DNA of 64,000 nucleotides from Mycobacterium seoulense (GTDB lineage: Bacteria; Actinomycetota; Actinomycetes; Mycobacteriales; Mycobacteriaceae). The stretch lies in assembly GCF_010731595.1 (NCBI RefSeq), contig NZ_AP022582.1:2976001-3040000 (forward strand). Direction: 5' to 3'. A program made the translations under genes and the position numbers. A model generated the notes under the pieces. That model had not been told where the DNA came from and searched no databases. It was given only the letters and a program-made list of their open reading frames with translations. Within the stretch, counting starts at the first letter, position 1, and every line of letters starts with the position of its first letter. Below are positions 1-9,188 of the stretch, in pieces.

Positions 1-2
1 AC

Positions 3-1364
3 GTGTGGCAGGACAACGTGCGCGACCTGATGGGCGTCGCGCACCTCAAGTGGTACGACTACCCGGTGGCCGCGGGCCTGTCGCTGGTGGTGTTGTTCAC
101 CCTGGTCGAAATCGGCAAGTTCATCCGGTGGCTGGTCAGGTTCCTGGTCGGCCAGGTCGACCGGATCGCGCCGTTCCGGCTGTCGGCGACCATCGTGGTC
201 GCGCTGCTGGTGGTGCTCACCATCACCGTGCTCAACGGTGTCGTGCTCAAGTTCGCCATGCGCACCATGAACAACACCTTCGCCTCGGCGAACAACGAGA
301 TGAATCCCGACACGGCGCCGCCGAAGACCCCGCTGCGATCCGGCGGCCCCGAGTCGCTGGTGTCGTGGGAATCCCTTGGCCACCAAGGCCGCATCTTCGT
401 GGAAGCCGGCCCCACCGTCGCCCAGCTCAGCGCCTTCAACGGCGCTCCGGCCACCGAGCCGATCCGCGCCTACGCCGGGCTGAACTCCGCGGACGGGATC
501 ACGGCGACCGCCGAACTCGCGGCGCGCGAGCTGCAGCGCACCGGCGGACTGCAGCGCGCCGTCGTCGCCGTCGCGACCACCACCGGCACCGGCTGGATCA
601 ACGAGGCGGAAGCCGATTCGCTCGAGTACATGTACAACGGCAACACCGCGATCGTCAGCATGCAGTACTCGTTCCTGCCGAGCTGGCTGTCCTTCCTGGT
701 GGACAAGGAGAACGCCCGCCACGCCGGGCAGGCACTGTTCGAGGCCGTCGACCGCCTGATCCGCCAGATGCCCGAAGCGCAGCGCCCCAAGCTCGTCGTG
801 TTCGGGGAAAGCCTGGGATCGTTCGGCGGCGAGGCGCCGTTCATGAGCCTCAACAACGTCCTCGCCCGCACCGACGGCGCCCTGTTCAGCGGGCCGACAT
901 TCCAGAACACCATCTGGACCGACCTGACGTCGACGCGCGACGCTGGATCCCCGGAGTGGCTGCCGGTCTACGACGACGGCAAGAATGTCCGGTTCGTCGC
1001 TCGCCCAACGAATCTGGGTCGCCCGAACGCCCCGTGGGACCACCCGCGGGTGGTCTACCTGCAGCACGCCTCCGATCCGATCGCCTGGTGGTCGCCCGAC
1101 CTGCTGTTCAGCGAACCGGACTGGCTGCGGGAACGGCGCGGCTATGACGTGCTGCCCGACACACGCTGGATCCCGGTGGTGACGTTCCTGCAGGTTTCGG
1201 CGGACATGGCGGTGGCGGTCGACGTCCCCGAGGGGCACGGCCACCACTATGTGGCCGACGCGGCCGACGGCTGGGCCGCGGTGCTCTCACCGCCCGGTTG
1301 GACGCCGGAGAAGACCAACAGGCTGCGGCCGCTGCTGCATTCGGATGCCACCTCCACCGGGTAG
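3..1364 (+). CDS. Membrane-anchored alpha/beta-hydrolase family protein (Rv1069c-like), 5' truncated by window
   Basis: The visible 453 residues open with two hydrophobic segments (about residues 20-42 and 58-85). A C-terminal alpha/beta-hydrolase region follows, with the nucleophile-elbow motif GESLGS near residue 268, a DPIAWW stretch, and a His-rich GHGHH near the end that may supply the catalytic His. This layout matches the mycobacterial 'alpha/beta-hydrolase family' of membrane proteins (Rv1069c type), which lack a known substrate. The frame is open to the window edge, so the true start probably lies upstream. Its stop abuts the stop of the convergent rhodanese gene without any spacer. 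Confidence 0.8.
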   Translation: MWQDNVRDLMGVAHLKWYDYPVAAGLSLVVLFTLVEIGKFIRWLVRFLVGQVDRIAPFRLSATIVVALLVVLTITVLNGVVLKFAMRTMNNTFASANNEMNPDTAPPKTPLRSGGPESLVSWESLGHQGRIFVEAGPTVAQLSAFNGAPATEPIRAYAGLNSADGITATAELAARELQRTGGLQRAVVAVATTTGTGWINEAEADSLEYMYNGNTAIVSMQYSFLPSWLSFLVDKENARHAGQALFEAVDRLIRQMPEAQRPKLVVFGESLGSFGGEAPFMSLNNVLARTDGALFSGPTFQNTIWTDLTSTRDAGSPEWLPVYDDGKNVRFVARPTNLGRPNAPWDHPRVVYLQHASDPIAWWSPDLLFSEPDWLRERRGYDVLPDTRWIPVVTFLQVSADMAVAVDVPEGHGHHYVADAADGWAAVLSPPGWTPEKTNRLRPLLHSDATSTG

Positions 1365-1805
1365 CTAGAGCCAGCGACGACCGGCGTTGGCGAGAGCTGC
1401 AGGACCGGCATCGACCGGGGCGGCGCCGGAAAGCTGTTCCAGCACACCGGCACCCGCGAGCGCGTGGTATCCCCCGACGACGTCGGTGGCGCGGTGCAGG
1501 CCGATGTCCAGCAGCGCCGCGGCCGCGAGGCTGGAGGTGTAGCCCTCCGAGCACACGATCACCCATTCGACGTCGTCGCCGACCGCCTCGGGTAGCCGGG
1601 CCTCGCTGGTCGGGTCGCAGCGCCACTCCAGCACGTTGCGTTCGATCACCAGCGCACCGGGAATCTCACCCTCCCGCAAGCGCTGGGCCTGCGGCCGGAT
1701 GTCGACGAGCACCGCCCCGCGCCGCAGCGCGTCGGGCACTTCGGCCGCGGGGAGACGACGGTAGCGGCGGCGGGCGGATCTCAACACGACGTCGATGCGA
1801 CTCAT
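1365..1805 (-). CDS. Rhodanese-like sulfurtransferase domain protein (Rv1066-like)
   Basis: This is a 146-residue single rhodanese domain. The active-site loop reads VCSEGYTSS with Cys85 as the probable persulfide-carrying residue, preceded by the typical LVDIRP strand. The ATG at 1805 was chosen because it shares one base with the stop of the upstream cysteine dioxygenase gene (TGATG), implying translational coupling; a longer open frame upstream is only a shadow of that gene. Pairing with a cysteine dioxygenase suggests a role in sulfur oxidation or sulfane-sulfur handling, but the acceptor is unknown. Confidence 0.85.
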   Translation of the reverse strand: MSRIDVVLRSARRRYRRLPAAEVPDALRRGAVLVDIRPQAQRLREGEIPGALVIERNVLEWRCDPTSEARLPEAVGDDVEWVIVCSEGYTSSLAAAALLDIGLHRATDVVGGYHALAGAGVLEQLSGAAPVDAGPAALANAGRRWL

Positions 1806-2380
1806 CACGGTCCTTCCGGTTGATCGGTCAGTTCGGTTCGCCGGCGGCGCAACCGATCTCGGCCGGTGACCTCGTAGTAGGACATCGCGGTCAACGGCGG
1901 CGAATAGGCATGCACGCTCAGCGCAGGCCGCGCGGGACCCGAGACGGGCACGGCCACGCGCCGGGGCGCCCACACCACGTCATGCACCCAGCCCAGCGGG
2001 AATCCGGCCTGATCGCCGGCCTCCAGCCGGCGCTGCCGCAAGGCGCGCCCGTCCCAACGGAATTCGTTGAGCGATCCGGACACGACCGTCAGCGCGCCGA
2101 GGGAACCGCCGTGATCGTGCAGCTCGGTGTGATGGCCGGGAACCCAGCTGATCAGCCAGACGTCCAGCTCCTCGTCACCGTGGATGCGGGTGAACCAGCG
2201 GCGCGACTCGGGCAACCCGCCCGGCGGCAGCAGGTGATCGCAGCGTCCGCTCAGCACGTCGTCGGCGGCCTGGTCGGTGGCGTGCAGGAGGTCGGGCACC
2301 CGCAGGCGGGTCGGTCCCGACGACGGGGACGAGACGGTGCGCGGGCGCGGCGCAGCCGGGGCGGCGAGGGGCACAGACAT
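1805..2380 (-). CDS. Cysteine dioxygenase family protein (Rv1065-like)
   Basis: This 191-residue cupin protein carries the type I cysteine dioxygenase signature TELHDHGG. His88, His90 and His133 (in GWVHDV) are the expected ferrous-iron ligands. The family oxidises cysteine to cysteine sulfinate with O2; another thiol substrate is possible because residues outside the metal site cannot decide this. ATG at 2380 is preceded by G-rich sequence (GGAGCTCC). It overlaps the downstream rhodanese gene by one base and is divergent from the LpqV-like gene 114 bp away. Confidence 0.85.
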   Translation of the reverse strand: MSVPLAAPAAPRPRTVSSPSSGPTRLRVPDLLHATDQAADDVLSGRCDHLLPPGGLPESRRWFTRIHGDEELDVWLISWVPGHHTELHDHGGSLGALTVVSGSLNEFRWDGRALRQRRLEAGDQAGFPLGWVHDVVWAPRRVAVPVSGPARPALSVHAYSPPLTAMSYYEVTGRDRLRRRRTELTDQPEGP

Positions 2381-2494
2381 TGGGGGAGCTCCAGAGCAAA
2401 CGGGATCGGACGGGCGGCGGCGTGTTACGGCCGACAACACTCGCAAAATCCGAAGCGCTCCATCACGGCCGCCAGTGTTGCATAGATTGGGAGG

Positions 2495-2938
2495 GTGCGC
2501 TGGTGCGGCCGTCGACCCGGGCTGTGGGGCACGCTCGTCGTGGCGGCCGGTTTGCTGTCGGGCGCGGCGTGCTCGCCCGGCGCCCCGAGCGGCAAGCCCG
2601 CGTCCCCGTCGGCGCAGCCGGCCGCCGCGCCGGGGGGTGTCAGCGCGGCGCCGCCGGGCGCCGTCGGGCTCTCCCCCGGCGGTGTGACGACCAGGGTCGA
2701 CGTCCCCGCGAATTCGACCGAGGAAGAGTATTACCAGGCCTGTCATGCCGCGAAAGTGTGGATGGACGCCCAGCCACGGACCCCTCAGTCGCTGTTCGAG
2801 CCCTATCTGGCGATGGTCCAGGCCGCGCCGACGGGCACCGCGGGCAGCTGGAACGCCCGATGGGCGGATCTGACGCCGGCCCGGCAGGCGGCCGTGATCA
2901 CCGCCGCGCGCGCCGCCGCCGCCGACGAATGCGGCTAG
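2495..2938 (+). CDS. lpqV: Lipoprotein LpqV-like
   Basis: This 147-residue protein starts with GTG, immediately after a GGGAG ribosome-binding stretch. Residues 1-26 form a signal peptide with twin Arg near the start, a hydrophobic core and a lipobox ending in LSGAAC, so Cys26 is probably lipidated. A Pro/Ala/Gly-rich linker follows, then a small C-terminal domain with two Cys. Position between the cysteine dioxygenase and the patatin gene matches lpqV (Rv1064c) synteny. Function is unknown. Confidence 0.8.
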   Translation: MRWCGRRPGLWGTLVVAAGLLSGAACSPGAPSGKPASPSAQPAAAPGGVSAAPPGAVGLSPGGVTTRVDVPANSTEEEYYQACHAAKVWMDAQPRTPQSLFEPYLAMVQAAPTGTAGSWNARWADLTPARQAAVITAARAAAADECG

Positions 2939-3029
2939 TCCCTTCGAACTCGTGCGCGATTGAACTCACGCGTACATAAAGTGGGCGGCCCGGCCGTCAC
3001 CGGACCGCGGCGCCGCGCAGAATGAAGGG

Positions 3030-4130
3030 ATGCCGGACGGACCTGGCGGAGGGCCCGCGCGCCGATCGTCACCGACGCGCGTGGCGTTGGCGCTGGGCAG
3101 CGGCGGTGCCCGCGGCTACGCCCACATCGGGGTGATCGAAGCGCTGCGCGCCCGGGAGTACGAGATCGTGGGGATCGCGGGCTCGTCGATGGGCGCGCTG
3201 GTCGGCGGTTTGGAGGCGGCCGGGCGCCGCGACGAGTTCGCCGACTGGGCGAAGTCCCTGACCCAACGCACCATCCTGCGGCTGCTGGACTTCTCGATCA
3301 GCGCGGCCGGGGTGATGCGGGCGGAGAAGATCCTGGACGCCGTGCGTGACATTCTCGGCCCGGTCGCCATCGAACAGCTGCCCATCCCGTTCACCGCGGT
3401 GGCGACCGACCTGTTGGCCGGTAAGTCGGTGTGGTTTCAGCACGGCCCGGTCGACGAGGCGATCCGCGCCTCCATCGCGATACCGGGCGTGATCGCCCCG
3501 CACGAAGTGAACGGGCGACTGCTTGCCGACGGCGGCATCCTGGACCCGCTGCCGATGGCACCCCTGTCGGCGGTCGACGCCGACGTGACGATCGCGGTGA
3601 GCCTCAGCGGCAGCGAGGCGATCGCCTCCCGCGACGCGGAGTCCGGGGTGACCGCCGAGTGGCTGAACCGCATGGTGCGCAGCACGTCCGCGCTGCTCGA
3701 CACCTCCGCGGCCCGGTCGGTGCTCGACCGGCCGACCGCGCGCGCCGTCCTGGGCAGATTCGGCGCGTCCCCCGCGGACGCGGAAGGCTGGTCGGACGAT
3801 CCGGACGGCGCGGAGTCCGCGGCCGAGGACGATACGGCCGGTGAACTGGCCGCTGTCGCAGCCGAAGTCCCGAAGCTGGGCAGTTTCGAGGTGATGAATC
3901 GGACGATCGACATCGCCCAGGCCGCGCTGGCCCGCCACATGCTGGCGGTCTACCCGCCCGACCTGTTGATCGAGGTCCCACGCTCGATCTGCCGGGGCCT
4001 GGAATTCCACCGGGCGGCCGAGGTGATCGGCGTCGGCCGTGCGCTGGCGGAGGAGGCGCTGGACGCCTTCGAGAACGACCGCGCCGCCTTGCCCGCGGCC
4101 AGGGGTGAAAAGGGCGCCGCCACAACGTAA
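3030..4130 (+). CDS. Patatin-like phospholipase (Rv1063c-like)
   Basis: This 366-residue protein has every patatin hallmark: the oxyanion loop GSGGARG (23-29), nucleophile elbow GSSMG with Ser53, and the DGG motif at 167-169 providing the catalytic Asp of the Ser/Asp dyad. An acidic low-complexity segment near residues 250-275 separates the catalytic core from a C-terminal helical part. ATG at 3030 follows GAAGGG. The family hydrolyses acyl esters of lipids; the substrate cannot be read from sequence. It is convergent with a second patatin gene. Confidence 0.88.
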   Translation: MPDGPGGGPARRSSPTRVALALGSGGARGYAHIGVIEALRAREYEIVGIAGSSMGALVGGLEAAGRRDEFADWAKSLTQRTILRLLDFSISAAGVMRAEKILDAVRDILGPVAIEQLPIPFTAVATDLLAGKSVWFQHGPVDEAIRASIAIPGVIAPHEVNGRLLADGGILDPLPMAPLSAVDADVTIAVSLSGSEAIASRDAESGVTAEWLNRMVRSTSALLDTSAARSVLDRPTARAVLGRFGASPADAEGWSDDPDGAESAAEDDTAGELAAVAAEVPKLGSFEVMNRTIDIAQAALARHMLAVYPPDLLIEVPRSICRGLEFHRAAEVIGVGRALAEEALDAFENDRAALPAARGEKGAATT

Positions 4131-4142
4131 CCGGTCCCGCGG

Positions 4143-5012
4143 TCAGACGCCCAGGAACCGCGCGACGGCCCGGGCTTCGCGGCGGCCCTGCTCGCGCCCC
4201 GCCGATGCCGAGGCGACGCGGCACGCCGGATCCAACGGATTGGGCCCGAACGCCGCCAGCGAGTCGGAGTCGGCGAACACCGCGAGCGTCGCGCCGGGGA
4301 AGGAGGAGATCTCCGCGGCGGGCCCGGCGCCGAACGGCGACGGCGCGTCCGCGCCCGCGGGCACCAGCACCACCGCCGCGTCGCAATCGCCGGCCACACC
4401 GAGATTGACCAAGCTGGCGACCCCACCGTCCATGTAGCGTCGGCCCGCGATCGCCACCGGCGGCCACGCCCCGGGCACCGCGCAGCTGGCCGCCACGGCG
4501 TCGACGAGGTCGACGCCGGAGTCGCGATCGAAAACCACCAATTCCCCGGTGCTGACGTCGATGGCGGTGATCCGCAGCGTCCGGTCGGGCCAGTCGTGTG
4601 ACGGCAACCGCTGCGCGATCACCCGGCGGCGCACCGCCGGCGGGACGGTCTTGGTCGCCAGCGCGACGGCACCGATCCGCTGCATCTGCTGCCGGGTCTT
4701 GTCCGAGGGGTCGGCGTAGGGCTCGGCGAGGGCCGCGAGGAACATTTCAGTGATGTCGTCGACGTCCACCCCGGAATCGATCTCGGGCGACGATTCGGCG
4801 ACCTGCCGGTCGAACAGCACGTCAAGCGGGCTGTCGCTGCCGAGCTGCGCGGCGACCACCGAACCCGCCGAGGTCCCGACCAGCACCTCCGAATCCAGCA
4901 GCAGCCCGGCAGCCGTCGGCGACTCGTCGGCGATGCCACGTAAAACGCCTGTCTCCCAGGCAATTCCAGCTATCCCCCCGCCCGCCAGCACGAGCGCCCG
5001 TCTGGTTGTCAC
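4143..5012 (-). CDS. Patatin-like phospholipase (Rv1062-like)
   Basis: About 289 residues from the GTG at 5012 (VTTRR start). A GTG six bases further up is an alternative; the much longer open frame upstream overlaps the neighbouring amidotransferase and is not believed. GGGIAG (11-16) forms the oxyanion loop, GTSAGS contains the nucleophile Ser48, and MDGG gives the catalytic Asp. Length fits Rv1062 (about 285 aa). It lies tail to tail with the other patatin gene, 12 bp apart. The two share only motif-level similarity, so they do not look like a recent duplication. Confidence 0.85.
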   Translation of the reverse strand: MTTRRALVLAGGGIAGIAWETGVLRGIADESPTAAGLLLDSEVLVGTSAGSVVAAQLGSDSPLDVLFDRQVAESSPEIDSGVDVDDITEMFLAALAEPYADPSDKTRQQMQRIGAVALATKTVPPAVRRRVIAQRLPSHDWPDRTLRITAIDVSTGELVVFDRDSGVDLVDAVAASCAVPGAWPPVAIAGRRYMDGGVASLVNLGVAGDCDAAVVLVPAGADAPSPFGAGPAAEISSFPGATLAVFADSDSLAAFGPNPLDPACRVASASAGREQGRREARAVARFLGV

Positions 5013-5041
5013 GCCCACCCACTCTGCCAGGCCGGATCGGG

Positions 5042-5926
5042 CTAACGGCGGGCGCTCGGCAGCGCGTGTTGCGCGTCCCGCACCCGCGCGCTCAGATCCT
5101 CCCGCCGCAGCAGGCGCGCGGGCGGGTGGGGCAGGATCACCCTGCGGTCGACGTGCAGCGCGGCGTCGACGTGGACCAGCTCGCCCGGCTCGAGCAGACG
5201 CCAGCGCTGGTCGTCGTCCATGCGCTCGGTCGCGAACACCACCGACGCCCGGCTGCACAGATGCTGGGATCGCGCGTGAATTCGCTTGGTGCGCATGTCG
5301 AATTCCGGGGCTTGCGTTGCCACGCCGTCGGACCGGTCCAACACGTAGAGTTCGTGGGTTTCGGGGTACCGCAGGGCCCACACGTCGGTCGCGGTGCTCA
5401 GCAGCACGTTGACCGCATAGATCGGCACATTGGCCGCCAGCCATGTCATCGCGTCGGCCAGCCCGGCACTCACGTCACCGTCGAGCGCCCGGATCGACGC
5501 GGTGATCAACGCGAACACCCGCTCGGAGTCGGTGTCGCCGAGGACCAAATCGTCGGTGCCGACCTCGCGCAACCGTTCGTCGAGGACGTCCAGCCCCTCC
5601 AGCACGCCGTTGTGCGCGAAGATCCGGCCGTCCTGCAGGAACGGGTGGGTGTTGCGGATGTCGAGCGAACCGGTCGTCGCGTATCGCACGTGCGCGATGA
5701 AGGTGGTGCCGGTCAACTCGTGCGCTTCGGTGGCGAACGCGGCGTCCGCCCAGGCCGCCATGGGCTGCTTGTCCAGCCGCGGCCGGCCACGCTCGTCGAA
5801 GACGCCCAGGCCCGTCCCGTCCGGGTTCCTCCTGCTTTGGTCGGCGAGGCTGTCGGGGGCGTCCAACAACCAAAACGTCGCGGTGCAGACGTCCGTCCCG
5901 GCGTGCAGCCCGAAAAGTCGACACAT
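5042..5926 (-). CDS. Class II glutamine amidotransferase (Rv1061-like)
   Basis: The protein of 294 residues starts MCRLFG, so Cys2 becomes the N-terminal nucleophile after Met removal, as in Ntn-type class II amidotransferases (YafJ/EgtC-like). Further matches are NPDGTG, the HVRYATTG strand and the THPF/AHNG segment that bind glutamine. No synthase domain is attached, so it is a glutaminase or works with a partner. The ATG at 5926 is dictated by the conserved Cys2; the longer open frame is antisense to fadD14. Confidence 0.88.
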   Translation of the reverse strand: MCRLFGLHAGTDVCTATFWLLDAPDSLADQSRRNPDGTGLGVFDERGRPRLDKQPMAAWADAAFATEAHELTGTTFIAHVRYATTGSLDIRNTHPFLQDGRIFAHNGVLEGLDVLDERLREVGTDDLVLGDTDSERVFALITASIRALDGDVSAGLADAMTWLAANVPIYAVNVLLSTATDVWALRYPETHELYVLDRSDGVATQAPEFDMRTKRIHARSQHLCSRASVVFATERMDDDQRWRLLEPGELVHVDAALHVDRRVILPHPPARLLRREDLSARVRDAQHALPSARR

Positions 5927-5946
5927 GGCCTCGACGGTACCCAGCG

Positions 5947-7578
5947 TCAGTCGCGCGCCTCGACCACCCAGTAGCCGTGCTCGGCGTAGCGCGCCCGGAT
6001 GGCCTTCTTGTCGTACTTGCCCACGCTGGTGCGGGGAATCTCCTCGACGAACGCCCACCGCTCGGGCAGCCACCAGCGAACCACCTTCTCCGCCAGGAAC
6101 TTCCGCAGGTCCTCGGCGCTCACCGTGGTGCCTTCCTTGGCCACCACAACCGCCAGGGGCCGCTCCTGCCACCGCTCGTCGGGCACCCCCACCACCGCGG
6201 CCTCGACCACATGCGGGTGACCGATCAGGCTGTTTTCCAGCTCGACGGAGGAGATCCACTCCCCACCGGACTTGATGACGTCCTTGGCCCGGTCGGTCAG
6301 CGTGACGAAACCGCGCTCGTCGATCCGTCCCACGTCGCCGGTGCGCAACCAGCCGGAGTCGAACTTCGCGTCGTCGGCCGTCAGGTAGTACGAGCCGGCA
6401 ATCCACGGGCCGCGGACCTCCACCTCGCCCACCGCGTCACCGTCGGTGGGCAGCACCCGGCCGTTGTCGTCGACGATCCGCATTTGCACACCGCAGACCG
6501 GTTGGCCCTGGGTGGCGCGCAACGCCCAGTGCTGGTCGGCGGGCGTGCCCGGCGGCGGCCACGCCATGGTGGCCAGCGGCGAGGTTTCCGTCATCCCCCA
6601 CAGCTGCCGGATCTGCACGCCGTGGTTCTCCTCGAAGGTGCGCATCAGCGACACCGGAACGGCCGAGCCGCCGCAGACCACCAGCCGCAGCGACGACATG
6701 TCGTGGCCGGGTTCTTCCTCCAGGCGATGCAAGACGTCGTTCCAGATCGTGGGCACCGCGCCCGCCACGGTCGGTCGCAGGTCCTCCACCATGCGAATCA
6801 GCGACCGCGCGTCGAGATGGCAGTCGGGCAACACCAGATCGGCGCCGGCCATCAACGCCGCGTAGGGCAGGCCCCACGCGTTGGCGTGGAACATGGGCAC
6901 GATGGGCAGCACGCTGTCGACGGCACCCACGCCGATGCCGTTGGTGGTGCAGGCCGCCATGGTGTGCAGGTAGCTCGAACGGTGGCTGTAGACAACACCT
7001 TTCGGGTTTCCGGTGGTGCCACTCGTGTAACACATTGCGGCGGCGGACTTCTCGTCGATCTGCGGCCAGTCGAATTCGGTCGACTCATCGGCGAGCACGT
7101 CGCCATACCGCAGCACGGTCTTGCCGGCGCCCTCGAAGGCGGCGGTGTCACCCTCCCCGACCACGATCACGGTGTGCACGGTCTTGAGCTCGCCCAGCAC
7201 GGGGGCGAGCAGCCTGGCCAGCGACACGTCGACCAGGACCACTTGGTCTTCGGCCTCGTTCGCGACGTAGACGATCTGCTCGGCGAAGAGGCGGATGTTG
7301 AGGGTGTGCAGCACCGCACCCATCGACGGCACGGCCAGGTAGGTCGCCAGGTGTTCGGCGTTGTTCCACATGAACGTCGCCACCCGCTGGTCCCCGCTGA
7401 TGCCCAGGCGCCGCAACCCGTTCGCCAGCCGGGCGGCGTCCTGACCGAGCTCTCGGTAGGTGATGCGCCGGTAACCGTCACCGGTGGCGGTGGTGACCGT
7501 GCGCGCGCCGTGCACACCGCAGCCGTGCCGCATGATGGCGGTGATCGTCAACGGAAAGTCCTGCATCGTGCTGTCCAT
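5947..7578 (-). CDS. fadD14: Medium-chain fatty acyl-CoA ligase FadD14-like
   Basis: This 543-residue adenylate-forming enzyme activates a fatty acid with ATP and transfers it to CoA. The P-loop [11 protein letters not shown] is near residue 182; GMTETSP, the hinge [11 protein letters not shown] and the C-terminal catalytic Lys in SVGKYDKK are all present. Start ATG 7578 follows AAAGGCGG. The length equals that remembered for M. tuberculosis FadD14, and the gene lies between the glutaminase and the Rv1057-like gene as in that species. Chain-length preference is inferred from orthology only. Confidence 0.9.
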   Translation of the reverse strand: MDSTMQDFPLTITAIMRHGCGVHGARTVTTATGDGYRRITYRELGQDAARLANGLRRLGISGDQRVATFMWNNAEHLATYLAVPSMGAVLHTLNIRLFAEQIVYVANEAEDQVVLVDVSLARLLAPVLGELKTVHTVIVVGEGDTAAFEGAGKTVLRYGDVLADESTEFDWPQIDEKSAAAMCYTSGTTGNPKGVVYSHRSSYLHTMAACTTNGIGVGAVDSVLPIVPMFHANAWGLPYAALMAGADLVLPDCHLDARSLIRMVEDLRPTVAGAVPTIWNDVLHRLEEEPGHDMSSLRLVVCGGSAVPVSLMRTFEENHGVQIRQLWGMTETSPLATMAWPPPGTPADQHWALRATQGQPVCGVQMRIVDDNGRVLPTDGDAVGEVEVRGPWIAGSYYLTADDAKFDSGWLRTGDVGRIDERGFVTLTDRAKDVIKSGGEWISSVELENSLIGHPHVVEAAVVGVPDERWQERPLAVVVAKEGTTVSAEDLRKFLAEKVVRWWLPERWAFVEEIPRTSVGKYDKKAIRARYAEHGYWVVEARD

Positions 7579-7723
7579 CGAGGTACCGCCTTTGAATCGC
7601 GGCGCAGCGTCGCCTGATGTCAACCCTCCGAGCCACGAGGTGGCAGCGTCCGGGGCCGGCAGCGATCAGCCGTCGGCAGCCTCCACCCTAAGCCCGCGTT
7701 CGGCACCGGCGTGAGCAATTACC

Positions 7724-8815
7724 CTAGGCGAGTACGGGTTCCCGCCACACCGGCTCGGGCAGGGAAGTGGTCGGCGCCTCGGCCGGTCCCCCGCGCGCGG
7801 CGATCGGCACGACGGTCACCACACCGGAATGGCCGGCGATGTAGAGGCATCTGCCGTCGGGGCTTTCGACCACGCAGGACGGGTGATTCGCCGCCCTGAT
7901 ATCCCCGACGACGTCGAGGGTCTGCGTGCACACGACGGCGACGCGGTCGTCGCTGACCAAGTACGCGCGGCGGCCGTCGCGGCTGAGTGCCACGCGGGTG
8001 AGGGTGAGCGGGCCCGCGACCTCGCTGAGCTTGCGCGTGGCGGTGATCTTGCGGGTTCGGGTGTCGATGACGTCGAGCACCGCGCCGACCACCGGCCCGC
8101 AACTGGCCACATAGGCCGTGCCGCCGTCGGCGGTCAGCGCGACGTCGCGGATGGGTAAACCCAGCTCGTAGGCGCCGGTGATGCCCGAGCCGCCGCCGTC
8201 GGCGCCGTCGGAGGTCGCTCGCGTGTCGATGACGACCAATTGGCCACCGGAGGGCCCGTTGGTGGCCGCGTACAGGTGGCCCCCGTCGGGGCTGATGCGC
8301 ACGCAGTCCACGGTGGTCCCGGGCGCGGTCGCGAGTTCGATCACGTCGACGTCATCCGTGGCGGTGTCGACGACCGCGATGTCGGCGCCGCGGGCGTGGT
8401 TCCGTCCGGCGTAGACGAACCTGCCGTCGGCGCTCACGGCCAGGTCGCTCACGCTGTGGGCGAGCGGATGAGTCGCGACGTGCGCGTTCGCGGCGACGTC
8501 GACGACGTCGACGGAGTCATACGACGAGGTTGCGGTGCTGATGTAGGCGCGCGGGGCGTCCCCGCCGCTCAGGGCGATCGCGAATGGCTCGTCGAGGCCG
8601 AGGGTCTGCACCACGAGGCGGGCATCGGGGTCGACGATGGAGACCGTGCCACGGCCGTGATTGGCCACGACCAGCCGGCTGCCGTCGGGGCTGATGCCGA
8701 TGTCGCTGACCGGACCGTTTCGCACCGGAATGTGGACTGCCGAGGTCTCGTCGAGTTGGAACACCCGCTCGTCCGGGTCGTCCTGGAAGGCCTTGCGGCC
8801 GTTCAAAGGGCTCAC
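7724..8815 (-). CDS. YVTN-type beta-propeller protein (Rv1057-like)
   Basis: This 363-residue protein is built of repeated propeller strands: SPDGSRLVVAN, SADGRFVYAG, SPDGGHLYAA, TADGGTAYVA, SRDGRRAYLV and SPDGRCLYIA, consistent with a six- or seven-bladed propeller. No signal peptide is seen. GTG at 8815 follows AAAGGCGG. The M. tuberculosis ortholog Rv1057 is reported to be repressed by TrcR and induced under envelope stress (SigE/MprA); a trcR gene lies 22 kb away here. Molecular function is unknown. Confidence 0.85.
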   Translation of the reverse strand: MSPLNGRKAFQDDPDERVFQLDETSAVHIPVRNGPVSDIGISPDGSRLVVANHGRGTVSIVDPDARLVVQTLGLDEPFAIALSGGDAPRAYISTATSSYDSVDVVDVAANAHVATHPLAHSVSDLAVSADGRFVYAGRNHARGADIAVVDTATDDVDVIELATAPGTTVDCVRISPDGGHLYAATNGPSGGQLVVIDTRATSDGADGGGSGITGAYELGLPIRDVALTADGGTAYVASCGPVVGAVLDVIDTRTRKITATRKLSEVAGPLTLTRVALSRDGRRAYLVSDDRVAVVCTQTLDVVGDIRAANHPSCVVESPDGRCLYIAGHSGVVTVVPIAARGGPAEAPTTSLPEPVWREPVLA

Positions 8816-9188
8816 GCTGTACCGCCTTTGCTATGTCGTCGGCGCGGAGAAAAAGTCGCCGGGACTTGCGCGACAATTCGGCCTCCGGATCCACCGGATC
8901 TCAGCACCTGAAGGCGCCGACGCGACTGGTTTTACGAGTCTACCGGCCAGAATTCGCGTCAACCGGTCCGAAATCCCCCGACGTTAGCTACGTCACTCCC
9001 CACGCTCAGGTTCTGCACAGGCTTTCAATTACGCTGTATCGCAGTCGCTTACCCGTAGCGAAACTGACGCAAACGCGCACCCGGCGGATTTCGCATCCGC
9101 CGCTAACGTCCCCGCTCAGCACCGCAGGATTGTCCAAGATAAGAAACTCTCAGTATCAGCCGGCAAAGAGGGAAAGATCACACGGCGT
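8816..9188. promoter_or_regulatory. Long upstream region of the Rv1057-like gene
   Basis: A 373-bp non-coding stretch precedes the propeller gene, long for this compact region. It contains an inverted repeat GACGT-N5-ACGTC at 8980-8994, about 165 bp before the GTG. A short TCAG-TA-TCAG repeat lies near 9148, closer to the end of the DUF427 gene. The ortholog is under complex control in M. tuberculosis, so a regulatory leader is plausible, but no promoter elements could be fixed with confidence. Confidence 0.4.

Noticed and set aside
4143..5444. N-terminal extension of the Rv1062-like patatin to 433 residues
   Set aside because: The extension lies antisense/overlapping to the amidotransferase 3' part, has random Arg/Ala composition and exceeds the family length; the GTG at 5012 gives the expected size.
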